64,000 nucleotides of DNA. It comes from Wylensekiella montiformis (GTDB taxonomy: Bacteria > Bacillota > Negativicutes > Selenomonadales > Selenomonadaceae). Position 1 is the stretch's first letter; every line of letters starts with the position of its first letter. The notes below the pieces were generated by a model. The model saw only the letters and a list, made by a program, of their open reading frames with translations. It was not told the DNA's origin and ran no database searches. Shown here piece by piece: positions 16,163 to 27,405 of this stretch. A program made the position numbers and the translations under genes. Location of the stretch: positions 1-64,000 of the forward strand of contig NZ_VUNL01000013.1 of assembly GCF_009697385.1 (NCBI RefSeq). The letters are read 5' to 3'.

Positions 16163-17248
16163 ATGAACTACCGCCTGCTCGCCGCCAGCCTCCCGCTTTT
16201 CCTCGCGCTGCCGGGCGCCGCCCTCGCCGCCTCCTGCCCGGCCGCCAGCCCCGCCATCCACTACGAAGGGCGCTGGCAGGAAAACGGCGGCTGCTACGAG
16301 GCGGCACAGGGCGCCGTCTACCTGGAGGCAGCCTTCCAGGGGACGCATGTCGCCGCCCATCTCCAGGACCCCGAGAACCGCTGGCTCGTCTCCATTGACG
16401 GGGGCCCTTCGCGCAAAGTGCGCGCAGCCAGGAGCGGGCCGACCGTACTCGCCGATGGCCTTCCCGCAGGGCGCCACACGCTCCGGCTCGAGCGCGCGAC
16501 CGAGGGATCGTACGGAGTCAGCCGCTTTGCGGGGCTCGAGGCCGAGGCGTTCGACGCGCCCGCGAGGCAGGCATCTTCGCTGCGGCTCGAGTTCGTCGGC
16601 GACTCCATCACCGCGGGCTTCCGCAACGACGGCAAAAAGCGCGGCCACAACGACGCCGCCATCGAGGACGGCTCAATGGCGTTTGCGCCGCAGCTCGCGC
16701 GCCTTCTCGGCGCCGACTACAGCATCGTCGCCAAGTCGGGCGAAGGCGTCGTCCACAACTGGGGCGCCGGCTGGCCAGACCGCGGCCTGCACACGGAGGA
16801 GCGCTACCGCTGGACCTTCTACGGTGCGCATAAGACGCCCGGCAACACCATCTGGCAGAGTGAGAAGCTGCCCGTCTCCGCCGTCATCCTCGCGCTCGGC
16901 ACGAACGACTTCAGCGACAAGAAGCGCCGCCCCTATCACGAGGAATACGTGCAGGCCTGGACGGGCCTCATCCGCCAGGTCCATGAGATGAATCCCGCTG
17001 CCCCCATCATCTGCCTTGAGCCGCTGCCCGCCGCCGTCTCTCCGCTCGCGGGCCTCTGGATTGAGGAGTCCTGCCAGCGCGCGCAGCGAGAGGACATCCC
17101 GGCCCACTACATCGCGCTCAACGCAGACGGCCCGCTGCTCGCCCCCGGGGACTTCGTCGGCGACGGCACGCACCCGACGAAGTCAGGCTCAGCCCGCCTC
17201 GCCCGATACCTCGCCCCGCGCCTCGCGCCCTTCCTGCCCCATCATTGA
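16163..17248 (+). CDS. Secreted CE2-type acetyl esterase (second paralogue)
   Basis: A 361-residue paralogue of the esterase at 5197-6312, with the same order: signal peptide (cleavage after ALA near residue 23), CE2 N-terminal beta-sandwich (IHYEGRWQENG, WLVSIDGG) and SGNH domain (EFVGDSITAG, LGTNDFSD, GDGTHPTKSG). Shared stretches such as YSIVAKSGEGVVHNW show recent common origin, but this copy is much richer in GC. AAAGGAAG precedes the ATG. It would deacetylate a hemicellulose such as acetyl-mannan. A fragment of a GntR/UTRA gene directly follows it, mirroring the gntR-CE2 pair at 4.4-6.3 kb. Confidence 0.87.
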   Translation: MNYRLLAASLPLFLALPGAALAASCPAASPAIHYEGRWQENGGCYEAAQGAVYLEAAFQGTHVAAHLQDPENRWLVSIDGGPSRKVRAARSGPTVLADGLPAGRHTLRLERATEGSYGVSRFAGLEAEAFDAPARQASSLRLEFVGDSITAGFRNDGKKRGHNDAAIEDGSMAFAPQLARLLGADYSIVAKSGEGVVHNWGAGWPDRGLHTEERYRWTFYGAHKTPGNTIWQSEKLPVSAVILALGTNDFSDKKRRPYHEEYVQAWTGLIRQVHEMNPAAPIICLEPLPAAVSPLAGLWIEESCQRAQREDIPAHYIALNADGPLLAPGDFVGDGTHPTKSGSARLARYLAPRLAPFLPHH

Positions 17249-17274
17249 CAGGACCAGGCCATCGCCGCGTCCCC

Positions 17275-17333
17275 GCGCCGTCGTCCACGAGACGTATTAC
17301 CTCGACAACGGCCAGCCGTTCCATTCTACATAG
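17275..17333 (+). pseudogene. Remnant of a GntR/UTRA regulator
   Basis: A plus-strand frame ending at 17333 carries RAVVHETYYLDNGQPFHST, which aligns with the UTRA strand PVAVVQETYFLASGIPF of the intact regulator at 4399-5115. No helix-turn-helix or other part of the gene is present. It is likely the scar of a second regulator once adjacent to the CE2 esterase. Confidence 0.55.
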
Positions 17334-17341
17334 ACACAAAG

Positions 17342-17400
17342 ACGAGGAGCCCGCTTCCCCATCGCACAAGAGCGATGAGAGAAGCGGGCCTCTCGTTTCT
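17342..17400. terminator. Bidirectional terminator before argH
   Basis: GAGG.GCCCGCTTC pairs with GAAGCGGGCCTCTC around an inner ATCGC/GCGAT loop, flanked by T-rich sequence toward argH. It ends the argCJBDFGH transcript on the minus strand. Confidence 0.8.
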
Positions 17401-17411
17401 TGTCTTTTTAT

Positions 17412-20050
<2,639 letters not shown>

Positions 20051-20103
20051 AAATAAAACCTCTTTTCTATTTTCTTCCTCATGATCCCTATGGGTATCTA
20101 TGT

Positions 20104-21033
20104 TCAGCCCATGGTCAGTGCCATGATCGCTTTCTGTGTATGAAGCCGGTTTTCCGCTTCATCAAAAATGACATCCGCATTGTCTTCCAGCACATCGTCC
20201 GTAATTTCCTCACCGCGATAAGCCGGCAGGCAATGCATGACAATCACACGCCTGTCCGCTCCGGACAAAAGTTCCCGATTGACCTGATACGGGGCGAAAA
20301 CCTTCTTCCGGGCTTCATGTTCCTTCTCCTGTCCCATACTGGCCCAGGTATCCGTGACAACAATATCCGCTCCCCGGACTGCTTCCTTCGGGTCAGTCAC
20401 AAGCGCGATGGACGCTCCGGTAGCCCGCGCATCTTCCATAGCCTGTTTCGTGACAGTCTCGTCCGGACGATAATCTTCCGGAGTCGCTGCAACAAATGTC
20501 ATTCCTACCTTGGCACAGCCGTACATATAGGAATTCGTCATATTATTTCCATCACCGACATAGGCCATCTTGAGTCCGCGCAGGTTTTTCCCCTTATGCT
20601 CCTGAATGGTCAGCAGATCCGTCAGCACCTGACAGGGATGCAGCAAATCCGTCAGCGCATTGATGACCGGTATATCCGCCCAGCGGGCCAGCTCCTCAAC
20701 GCGGTCATGACCGAAAGTACGGATCATGATCCCGTCCAGATAGCGGCTGAGCACGCGGGCTGTATCCTTGATCGGCTCACCGCGGCCAAGCTGCAGATCA
20801 CGGTTCGAAAGAAACAGCGCCTGTCCGCCCAGCTGATACATGCCGGTCTCGAAGGAAACGCGCGTACGGGTCGAAGACTTTTCAAAAATCATGCCCAGCG
20901 TTTTGCCGGCAAGCAGATGATGTTCCACTCCCGCTTTCTGCATCGCTTTCAATTCCTGAGCCAGTGTAAGGATTTCCTGTACATCATCCACAGATAAATC
21001 GTGGATGGATAACATATCTTTCCCCTTCAGCAT
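20104..21033 (-). CDS. argF: Ornithine carbamoyltransferase
   Basis: About 309 residues converting ornithine and carbamoyl phosphate to citrulline. Carbamoyl-phosphate motif [18 protein letters not shown] and the ornithine-site HCLPAYRG are all present. The ATG at 21033 is chosen because GGAGG lies seven bases upstream; a longer frame to 21069 adds residues unlike the family. It sits between argD and argG in the operon. Confidence 0.95.
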   Translation of the reverse strand: MLKGKDMLSIHDLSVDDVQEILTLAQELKAMQKAGVEHHLLAGKTLGMIFEKSSTRTRVSFETGMYQLGGQALFLSNRDLQLGRGEPIKDTARVLSRYLDGIMIRTFGHDRVEELARWADIPVINALTDLLHPCQVLTDLLTIQEHKGKNLRGLKMAYVGDGNNMTNSYMYGCAKVGMTFVAATPEDYRPDETVTKQAMEDARATGASIALVTDPKEAVRGADIVVTDTWASMGQEKEHEARKKVFAPYQVNRELLSGADRRVIVMHCLPAYRGEEITDDVLEDNADVIFDEAENRLHTQKAIMALTMG

Positions 21034-21149
21034 TGAACGACCTCCATTACTGTAATCACAGTCCATCACTAATGCATATTATACTACGACAATATGTGCT
21101 TGTGAAGTGGACTTCATCAGAAATTCTGTATACATATGCAAAAAACAGA

Positions 21150-22355
21150 TCAAGCAAACTCCGCCAATACCGTATCCAGAATATCCGCTACCTCATCCAC
21201 CTGTTCCTTCGTCACAATGAGCGGCGGAATGAATCGCAGAACTTTTCCTGCCGTACAGTTGATGATTGCTCCCTTGTCCAGGCAGGCATTGACGATATCC
21301 CGCCCATGTTCACTGTTGGAAAGCTCCGCGCCGAGAATCAGTCCCGTACCGCGCACATCAACCAGCACGGATGGATATTTATCCTTCAATGCCTCCAATT
21401 TTCCTTTGAAATAGGCCCCAACCGTTTCAACATGCTGCAGGAATTCCGGTTTCGGCACAGTATTCAGCACGACATTCGCCGCAGCGCATGCCAGCGGATT
21501 GCCGCCAAACGTCGTGCCATGATCGCCGGGCCGGAATGCCCGGGCCACTTCATCCGTAGTCAGGAACGCGCCGATGGGTACGCCGCCGGCAAGCCCCTTT
21601 GCCAAGGTAACGATATCCGGCTTCCCCCCATACTTCTCATAGGCAAAGAATTTGCCGCTGCGGCCGATGCCCGCCTGAATTTCATCAAAAATGAGCAGCG
21701 CATGATACTTGTCACAAAGCGCCCGCACCTGCTGCAGATATCCCGGGTCAGGGGTATACACACCGCCCTCTCCCTGAATCGTCTCCAACATAACTGCTGC
21801 AGTCTTATCGCTCATCATCGCTGCCAGCTCAGCGGCATCATTATAATGAACATAATCAAATCCAGCCGGCAGCGGCCCTACTCCTTCATGATAATGCGGC
21901 TGTCCGGTTGCCGTAAGCGTAGCAATCGTACGGCCATGAAAGCTGTCCCAGGCAGTGATGATCTGCGACTTATCCGGGTCAATCTGATGCGCATACTTGC
22001 GGGCGATTTTTATCGCTCCCTCGTTGGCTTCGGCTCCTGAATTGCCAAAAAAGGCCTTGCCAAGACCGCTGAGACGAACAAGCTGCGCCGCAGCATCCGC
22101 CTGCGGCTGCGTGTAATAAAGATTAGAACAATGGATAAGCTTTCCCGCCTGCTCGGATACAGCGTGTACCAGCGGGCCATAATGATGTCCGAGTACATTG
22201 ACGGCGATGCCGCCCAGAAAATCCAAATACTTTCTGCCATTGATATCCCAGACATAAGCTCCGTCTCCATGATCCAGAACAATCCGATACCGGTTGAATA
22301 CAGGGAGATAATTTTCCCTGTCCTCCGCAAAAATCTCCTGATCTGTTTCCTTCAT
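21150..22355 (-). CDS. argD: Acetylornithine aminotransferase
   Basis: A PLP-dependent class III aminotransferase of about 401 residues. The glycine-rich site FFGNSGAEANEGAIK, the FDEIQAGIGRSGKFFAYE segment and the PLP lysine in TLAKGLAGGVPIGA are visible. It acts on N-acetylglutamate semialdehyde in arginine synthesis. The ATG at 22355 follows AGGAGC; a longer frame starting at 22385 would overlap argB and has no ribosome site. It is the fourth gene of the operon. Confidence 0.95.
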   Translation of the reverse strand: MKETDQEIFAEDRENYLPVFNRYRIVLDHGDGAYVWDINGRKYLDFLGGIAVNVLGHHYGPLVHAVSEQAGKLIHCSNLYYTQPQADAAAQLVRLSGLGKAFFGNSGAEANEGAIKIARKYAHQIDPDKSQIITAWDSFHGRTIATLTATGQPHYHEGVGPLPAGFDYVHYNDAAELAAMMSDKTAAVMLETIQGEGGVYTPDPGYLQQVRALCDKYHALLIFDEIQAGIGRSGKFFAYEKYGGKPDIVTLAKGLAGGVPIGAFLTTDEVARAFRPGDHGTTFGGNPLACAAANVVLNTVPKPEFLQHVETVGAYFKGKLEALKDKYPSVLVDVRGTGLILGAELSNSEHGRDIVNACLDKGAIINCTAGKVLRFIPPLIVTKEQVDEVADILDTVLAEFA

Positions 22356-22374
22356 GTCTATCCAGCTCCTGTTC

Positions 22375-23262
22375 TTAGCGCACAACCTGTGTGCCGATTC
22401 CCTTGGAAGTAAAAATCTCCAAAATAATCGAATGATCCAATCGTCCGTCGATGATATGCGTTTTTCCGGCGCCCTTATCCAGCGCCGTAAGGCAGGCCTC
22501 CACCTTGGGAATCATGCCTCCTGCAATCACGCCGTCACGGATATATGCTCTGGCTTCCGGCAGATGCAGGGTGGAAATAAAGGTATCCTTGTCATGAAAA
22601 TCCCGGTAGATTCCTTCAATATCCGTAAGCAGCAGCAATTTCTCCGCCTGCAAGGCCCCAGCAATTTCAGCCGCTACATAATCTGCATTGATATTGTAGC
22701 TCTCGCCATCCTGACCGACGCCGATCGGTGCGATGACCGGCACATAATCCTGATCCAGCAGATCTTCAAGAATCGACGTATTTACCTGCTCCACTTCACC
22801 GACGTATCCGATATCCACCTTGCGGGATGTATCTCCTTCATAGACGGTAGCCAGTTTCTTGCGTGCCTGAATCAGTCCCGCATCCTTCCCGCTGAGACCG
22901 ACCGCCCGGACGCCGCGATGATTCAGCAGATTGACGATCTCCGAATTCACCTTGCCGTCCAGTACCATCTCAGCAATCTCAACTGTCTCGGCATCCGTCA
23001 CACGCAGCCCGGCGACAAAGGAAGATTGTTTGCCAACTTTTTTAAGAAATCCCGTAATCTCCGGTCCGCCGCCATGGACGATGACCGGCCGGATCCCAAC
23101 GTATTTCATCAAGGCCACATCCTGCATGACCTTTTCTTTCAGCTCATCATTAATCATGGCATTTCCGCCATACTTGATCACGATGGTCTTTCCATAAAAT
23201 TCCTGAATATAAGGCAGTGCTTCCACCAGAATAGATGCCTTATCCTTTGCCGTAAACGTAAT
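22375..23262 (-). CDS. argB: Acetylglutamate kinase, possibly with an ATT start
   Basis: Phosphorylates N-acetylglutamate. Amino-acid-kinase motifs are VIKYGGNAM, VIVHGGGPEI, the VNSEIVNLLN region and YNINADYVAAEIAGAL. The first in-frame canonical start is a GTG at 23226 (MEALPYIQ), but the twelve codons before it encode TFTAKDKASILV, which match the usual ArgB N-terminus. They begin with ATT at 23262 behind AAGGGGG. I therefore give the longer form; the ATT start is inference, and GTG at 23226 is the conservative alternative. It lies between argJ and argD. Confidence 0.9.
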   Translation of the reverse strand: MTFTAKDKASILVEALPYIQEFYGKTIVIKYGGNAMINDELKEKVMQDVALMKYVGIRPVIVHGGGPEITGFLKKVGKQSSFVAGLRVTDAETVEIAEMVLDGKVNSEIVNLLNHRGVRAVGLSGKDAGLIQARKKLATVYEGDTSRKVDIGYVGEVEQVNTSILEDLLDQDYVPVIAPIGVGQDGESYNINADYVAAEIAGALQAEKLLLLTDIEGIYRDFHDKDTFISTLHLPEARAYIRDGVIAGGMIPKVEACLTALDKGAGKTHIIDGRLDHSIILEIFTSKGIGTQVVR

Positions 23263-23291
23263 CGGCAGCCCCCTTCCTTGTCCTCCATCGA

Positions 23292-24503
23292 TCAGGTGTG
23301 ATATTCTCCGTTGATCTTCACATATTCATAAGAGAAATCACAGGTCCAGACCGTCGCTTCGCTTTCACCGCTGCCCATATCGATCTCAATGACAATATCG
23401 TGCTTTGCCATGACCGCACGCAGCGCCTCCTCATCGGCCTCGGCGCCAACGCCGCCGGCATAGACCGGAATCCCCCCGAACTTCACCACCGTCTTTTCCG
23501 GATCCATCGGCACACCGGCATAACCGACAGCGCAGATCACGCGGCCCCAATTCGGATCCTGACCGAAGAAAGCCGTCTTGACCAGCGGACTGTTGGCTAC
23601 GCTCATACCGATTTTTTTCGCATCCGCAAACGATTTGGTTCCCGTGACGTGAATGGTCAAAAATTTCGTCGCCCCTTCACCATCGGAAGCGATACGCTCT
23701 GCCAGCCCCCGGCAAATCTTCAGCAAGGTTTCCTTGAACGTATCGTAATCCGCGCCTTCGGACTCGATTTTTGCATTGCCGGCCGCTCCGTTCGCCAAAA
23801 CGATACACATATCATTCGTACTCATATCACCATCTACAGAGAGCATATTGAACGTAACTTCAACGACCTCCAACAACGCTTTCTGAAGAAGGCTGCTGTC
23901 GATAGCTGCATCCGTCGTAATGAAGCAAAGCATCGTCGCCATATTGGGCTGAATCATCCCCGACCCCTTGGCGATAGCTCCGAAGCGGACGTTCTTTCCG
24001 CCGATCTCCACCTCCGTCGCGCATGCCTTCGAATACGTATCGGTCGTAATGATAGCCTTGCCGGCATTTTCACTGCCGTGTTCATCCAGTTCCGACACAG
24101 CCTGATGAATCCCTTTTTCCATCTTGTCCATCGGCAAATTCACACCGATAACACCTGTGGACGCGACAATGACATCATCCGGCTGACAGCCGAGCTCCTG
24201 CGCCGTGATCAGCTGCATGGAACGAGCATCTGCAGCGCCCTGCTCCCCTGTGCAGGCATTGGCACAGCCAGCATTTGCCGTGACAGCATGCGCGGTTCCC
24301 GTCTGTACCACCTTCTTCGAAGCGAACACCGGCGCCGCCGCAACCGCATTCTGCGTAAACGTCCCCGCAACAGCCGCTTCTTTTTCCGTATAAATAACCG
24401 CAACGTCTAAATTACCGCTCTTCTTGATCCCGGCCCTGACGCCAGCCGCCTTGAATCCCTGCGGGAATGTAACACCTGCTTTTGCATTCTGTTCACTGAA
24501 CAT
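23292..24503 (-). CDS. argJ: Bifunctional ornithine acetyltransferase / N-acetylglutamate synthase
   Basis: About 403 residues. It transfers the acetyl group from acetylornithine to glutamate and may also use acetyl-CoA. The precursor is normally self-cleaved at the Ala-Thr bond of the GMIQPNMATML motif, which is intact. The GVTFPQGFKAAGVRAGIK start and the DPNWGR motif are also family features. The ATG at 24503 starts the family match; a longer frame to 24530 is unlikely. No separate argA-type synthase is seen, consistent with a cyclic acetyl pathway. Confidence 0.95.
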   Translation of the reverse strand: MFSEQNAKAGVTFPQGFKAAGVRAGIKKSGNLDVAVIYTEKEAAVAGTFTQNAVAAAPVFASKKVVQTGTAHAVTANAGCANACTGEQGAADARSMQLITAQELGCQPDDVIVASTGVIGVNLPMDKMEKGIHQAVSELDEHGSENAGKAIITTDTYSKACATEVEIGGKNVRFGAIAKGSGMIQPNMATMLCFITTDAAIDSSLLQKALLEVVEVTFNMLSVDGDMSTNDMCIVLANGAAGNAKIESEGADYDTFKETLLKICRGLAERIASDGEGATKFLTIHVTGTKSFADAKKIGMSVANSPLVKTAFFGQDPNWGRVICAVGYAGVPMDPEKTVVKFGGIPVYAGGVGAEADEEALRAVMAKHDIVIEIDMGSGESEATVWTCDFSYEYVKINGEYHT

Positions 24504-24558
24504 ATTCTCATTTCCTTTCTGTACTTCCACTCATGGCAAAATTCGACTGCGTCCCTTA

Positions 24559-25593
24559 TCAGGGATACATCGGCACATAATCCAAACCTGCTGTTTCGTC
24601 AAATCCGCAGGCAATATTGAAATTCTGAACAGCCTGCCCGGCCGCCCCCTTCACCAGATTATCGATCGCCGACAGGACAATCACGCGATTGGTGCGCGGA
24701 TCGATATGCCAGGCAATATCGCAGAAGTTTGACCCGCGGACATCCTTAGTCGACGGATACGCGCCGCGTCCCAGCAAACGGATAAAATGCTCCTTGCCAT
24801 ACAATTTCTCATATGCCGCATCCACCAGCTCCGATGCGATTCCGTCCCGCAGACGGGCATAGCAGGTAGCAAGAATGCCACGTGACATAGGTACCAGATG
24901 GGGAGTGAAGTTAATGATGGATTTCTCCCCGGACAAATCGGTGATGGCTTGTTCGATTTCCGGCGTATGACGATGACCGGCCACGTTATATGCCCGGAAA
25001 TTATCATACAGTTCCGGAAAATGATTAGCCTGCTTTGCCGAACGTCCGGCGCCGGATACGCCGGACTTCGCGTCAACAATAATGGTGTTCACATCGACCA
25101 GATGCTGCTTGGCCAGCGGAGCAAGCGCCAGAATACTTGCTGTCGTAAAGCAGCCGGCATTGCCGATAATCTTGGCGTTCCGTATCTCCTCACGATAAAG
25201 CTCCGCCAGCCCATAGACCCGTTCCGCTTCGGGATGCGTATGCGGTACATGATACCATGCTTCATAGACGGACGTATCTGCAAATCGGTAATCCGCACCG
25301 AGGTCGATGATTCGGACCGGTTTCCCTGCCATGGCCCGTCCGACCTCCATCGCATGACCATGCGGCAGCCCGATGAATACGAAATCACTATCATCGCCAA
25401 TCGCTTCTATTTCCTTCATGCTCTCCAGCGTCATATCATAAAGGCCTCGCAAATGCGGATACAGATCGGCGATCTTTTCGCCGGTATGACTTTCCGACGT
25501 GATATGCACGACCTCTGCTTCCGGATGATTATATAAAATTCTCAGAAGCTCTGCTCCGGCATACCCCGTAGCACCTAAAACACTGACCTTCAT
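24559..25593 (-). CDS. argC: N-acetyl-gamma-glutamyl-phosphate reductase
   Basis: A 344-residue NADPH-dependent reductase. The N-terminal dinucleotide motif VLGATGYAGAELLRIL and the active-site cysteine in GNAGCFTTA are clear. It is the first gene of the arg operon, and a candidate ArgR operator overlaps its promoter at 25677-25707. The order argCJBDFGH contains every step from N-acetylglutamate to arginine. Confidence 0.96.
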   Translation of the reverse strand: MKVSVLGATGYAGAELLRILYNHPEAEVVHITSESHTGEKIADLYPHLRGLYDMTLESMKEIEAIGDDSDFVFIGLPHGHAMEVGRAMAGKPVRIIDLGADYRFADTSVYEAWYHVPHTHPEAERVYGLAELYREEIRNAKIIGNAGCFTTASILALAPLAKQHLVDVNTIIVDAKSGVSGAGRSAKQANHFPELYDNFRAYNVAGHRHTPEIEQAITDLSGEKSIINFTPHLVPMSRGILATCYARLRDGIASELVDAAYEKLYGKEHFIRLLGRGAYPSTKDVRGSNFCDIAWHIDPRTNRVIVLSAIDNLVKGAAGQAVQNFNIACGFDETAGLDYVPMYP

Positions 25594-25676
25594 ATACTCT
25601 CCTCCTCAAACATGCCCGGCTCCGTAGGAATACCGCATTGGTCTCTTCCTGAGCGCACAGGATAAAGTATGTTTAT

Positions 25677-25707
25677 AATTATACATCTTTAATGTATAAT
25701 TTTGCAA
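25677..25707 (-). promoter_or_regulatory. arg operon promoter with candidate ArgR operator
   Basis: On the minus strand, TTGCAA (25707-25702), an 18-bp spacer and an extended TG-TATAAT -10 (25683-25678) make a promoter. A perfect inverted repeat, AATTATACAT, 5 bp, ATGTATAATT (25677-25701), covers the spacer and -10. Its AT-rich symmetric form is like ARG boxes. ArgR binding here would block the promoter. No argR gene is in the window. Confidence 0.7.
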
Positions 25708-25809
25708 CCCCTGACAGAAATATTTTTGACAGCACCGCCCTGTCCGATTCTACGAGAACATGATATAATAGAAAAGTTATCATTGCTCTTGTCCTTCAAG
25801 GAGTATGCC

Positions 25810-26646
25810 ATGAAAAAAAACAAAAAAAAGAAACTGTTTTGGAAGCTGTTCCGCTTCCTATTCTTTCTTATTCTGATCTTCTTTGCCGCATTTTTCTGCG
25901 CCGGAGGAACTTCCGTCTTTTCGCCGCGAACCTGGCAGCATGCAGGCGACCTCTTGCCTGCACCAGAACGCCAGCCTCCGGCTCTCCGGCAGGAAGGCGG
26001 CCCGGTGCAGCTCTCTCTTGCCGATCGTATCGGACGTTTTCTCTTTCTTCGCCGGGCCGTCAGCAGTCGAATCAATCCGGACAGCTATGTACCGATTCGC
26101 GATATCCCGGATTCGATGCAGCAAGCGATTATCGCAGTCGAAGACAGCCGTTTTTACAGCCATCACGGATTTGATCCGGAAAGCATCATCCGCGCTTCCC
26201 TCGTAAATCTCCAGTATGGCCAGATCGAAGAAGGCGCCAGCACCATTACCCAGCAGCTGGTCAAAAACCTGTTTCTGACCCATGAGCAGTCATTCGGACG
26301 CAAGGCAGAAGAACTGCTGCTTGCGCTCGATATGGAAGCCAATTATTCCAAAGATGAAATTCTGGAGCTCTACCTCAATACCATTTATTATGGCTCCGAC
26401 TATTATGGAATAGGCCCTGCCGCCAAGGGCTATTTCGGAAAAAAGCCCTCGGAACTTCAGCTCCCGGAAGCAGCGATGCTGGCCGGACTTCCCAACGCCC
26501 CCTCCGTTTATTCGCCCTACGTAGATTTCATGATGGCCAAGAAGCGTCAGTTCGTCGTCATTGATTCCATGGTCCGATGCGGTTTTCTCGATCAGGATAT
26601 TGCAGAATCCGCCAAAATCAAGCCGATCTATCTCGCACATGAATAA
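25810..26646 (+). CDS. Monofunctional peptidoglycan glycosyltransferase (GT51)
   Basis: About 278 residues with a Lys-rich N-terminus, one membrane anchor (about residues 12-32) and a GT51 domain. It polymerises lipid II into glycan chains. The catalytic Glu is in AVEDSRFYSHHGFD, with GASTITQQLVKN and KDEILELYLNTIYYG as further motifs. No transpeptidase domain follows, so it is an MtgA-like monofunctional enzyme. The ATG at 25810 follows AAGGAG. It is divergent from the arg operon and convergent with the next gene, separated by a terminator. Confidence 0.9.
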   Translation: MKKNKKKKLFWKLFRFLFFLILIFFAAFFCAGGTSVFSPRTWQHAGDLLPAPERQPPALRQEGGPVQLSLADRIGRFLFLRRAVSSRINPDSYVPIRDIPDSMQQAIIAVEDSRFYSHHGFDPESIIRASLVNLQYGQIEEGASTITQQLVKNLFLTHEQSFGRKAEELLLALDMEANYSKDEILELYLNTIYYGSDYYGIGPAAKGYFGKKPSELQLPEAAMLAGLPNAPSVYSPYVDFMMAKKRQFVVIDSMVRCGFLDQDIAESAKIKPIYLAHE

Positions 26647-26668
26647 ATACATCCTGCATAGAACCACG

Positions 26669-26708
26669 AAAAAAGAGAAGTCTCCCGACAGGAAGGCTTC
26701 TCTTTTTT
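26669..26708. terminator. Bidirectional terminator after the GT51 gene
   Basis: AAAAAAGAGAAG pairs with CTTCTCTTTTTT around a ~16-base loop, with A and T runs on both sides, between two convergent genes. Confidence 0.85.
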
Positions 26709-26711
26709 CAT

Positions 26712-27278
26712 TTATTTTTTCTTGCTGGCAGCTTTCAGCTGTTCTTCCGCCGAACGCTCAAAGTGCTTATAAAACTGCTCACAAAGCGTCGTATACGTAT
26801 TTACCGTATCGCCCTCGTTTTTGTTCGCACGAATTTCGTAGCTGTAAAGCAGCTGATTGGTTCCGGATTTATAGACATCAAAGAAAAACGTCGTCCGGCT
26901 GTTATTGGCCACAGTCAGAATGACATACGCATCCGCATAATGGACAGCGTTTTCTTTAAACACTTTTGCTGCCTGACGACGATCCAATGCCTTGATATCC
27001 ACGTTGGATGCCGTCTTGATCCCTTCGGCCACAGCATCATAAGATACGACATAGCTGCGGGTTACGCGGCTGGAATCAAAAACGATCTGAGTCAGCATCG
27101 CTTTGTCCGGCGCCTTAGGGTCCACCTGCTGATAAAGAGGCATGCCGACGGCCAGACGTTTGACCGATGTCAGATCCGCGCCTTCCTGCACCGTCACTTT
27201 ATCTGAGTTGGCAAATGCTGCCTGCGTACCAAGTACGACCATACAAGCCACTAACAAAATTCGAATGATTTTTTTCAT
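26712..27278 (-). CDS. Secreted protein of unknown function
   Basis: A 188-residue exported protein. The signal peptide ends after AFA near residue 23. The mature part mixes beta strands and helices (LAVGMPLYQQVD, DAYVILTVANNSRTTFFFDVY) and ends in a Lys-rich tail. It resembles small periplasmic proteins of Negativicutes, but I do not recognise a named domain. The ATG at 27278 starts the signal peptide. It stands alone between a terminator and the sdaAA gene. Confidence 0.65.
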   Translation of the reverse strand: MKKIIRILLVACMVVLGTQAAFANSDKVTVQEGADLTSVKRLAVGMPLYQQVDPKAPDKAMLTQIVFDSSRVTRSYVVSYDAVAEGIKTASNVDIKALDRRQAAKVFKENAVHYADAYVILTVANNSRTTFFFDVYKSGTNQLLYSYEIRANKNEGDTVNTYTTLCEQFYKHFERSAEEQLKAASKKK

Positions 27279-27405
27279 GGACTTCTTCCCTCCGATTGCT
27301 ACAGTTATCTGACGCTGCAAACGCATCCGCGTCATGTCTATTTTACACTATTTCCCCTGTTTCTGCCAGTAAAAATCCCAAAGGATCCAAAATGAAACAC
27401 GTGAT

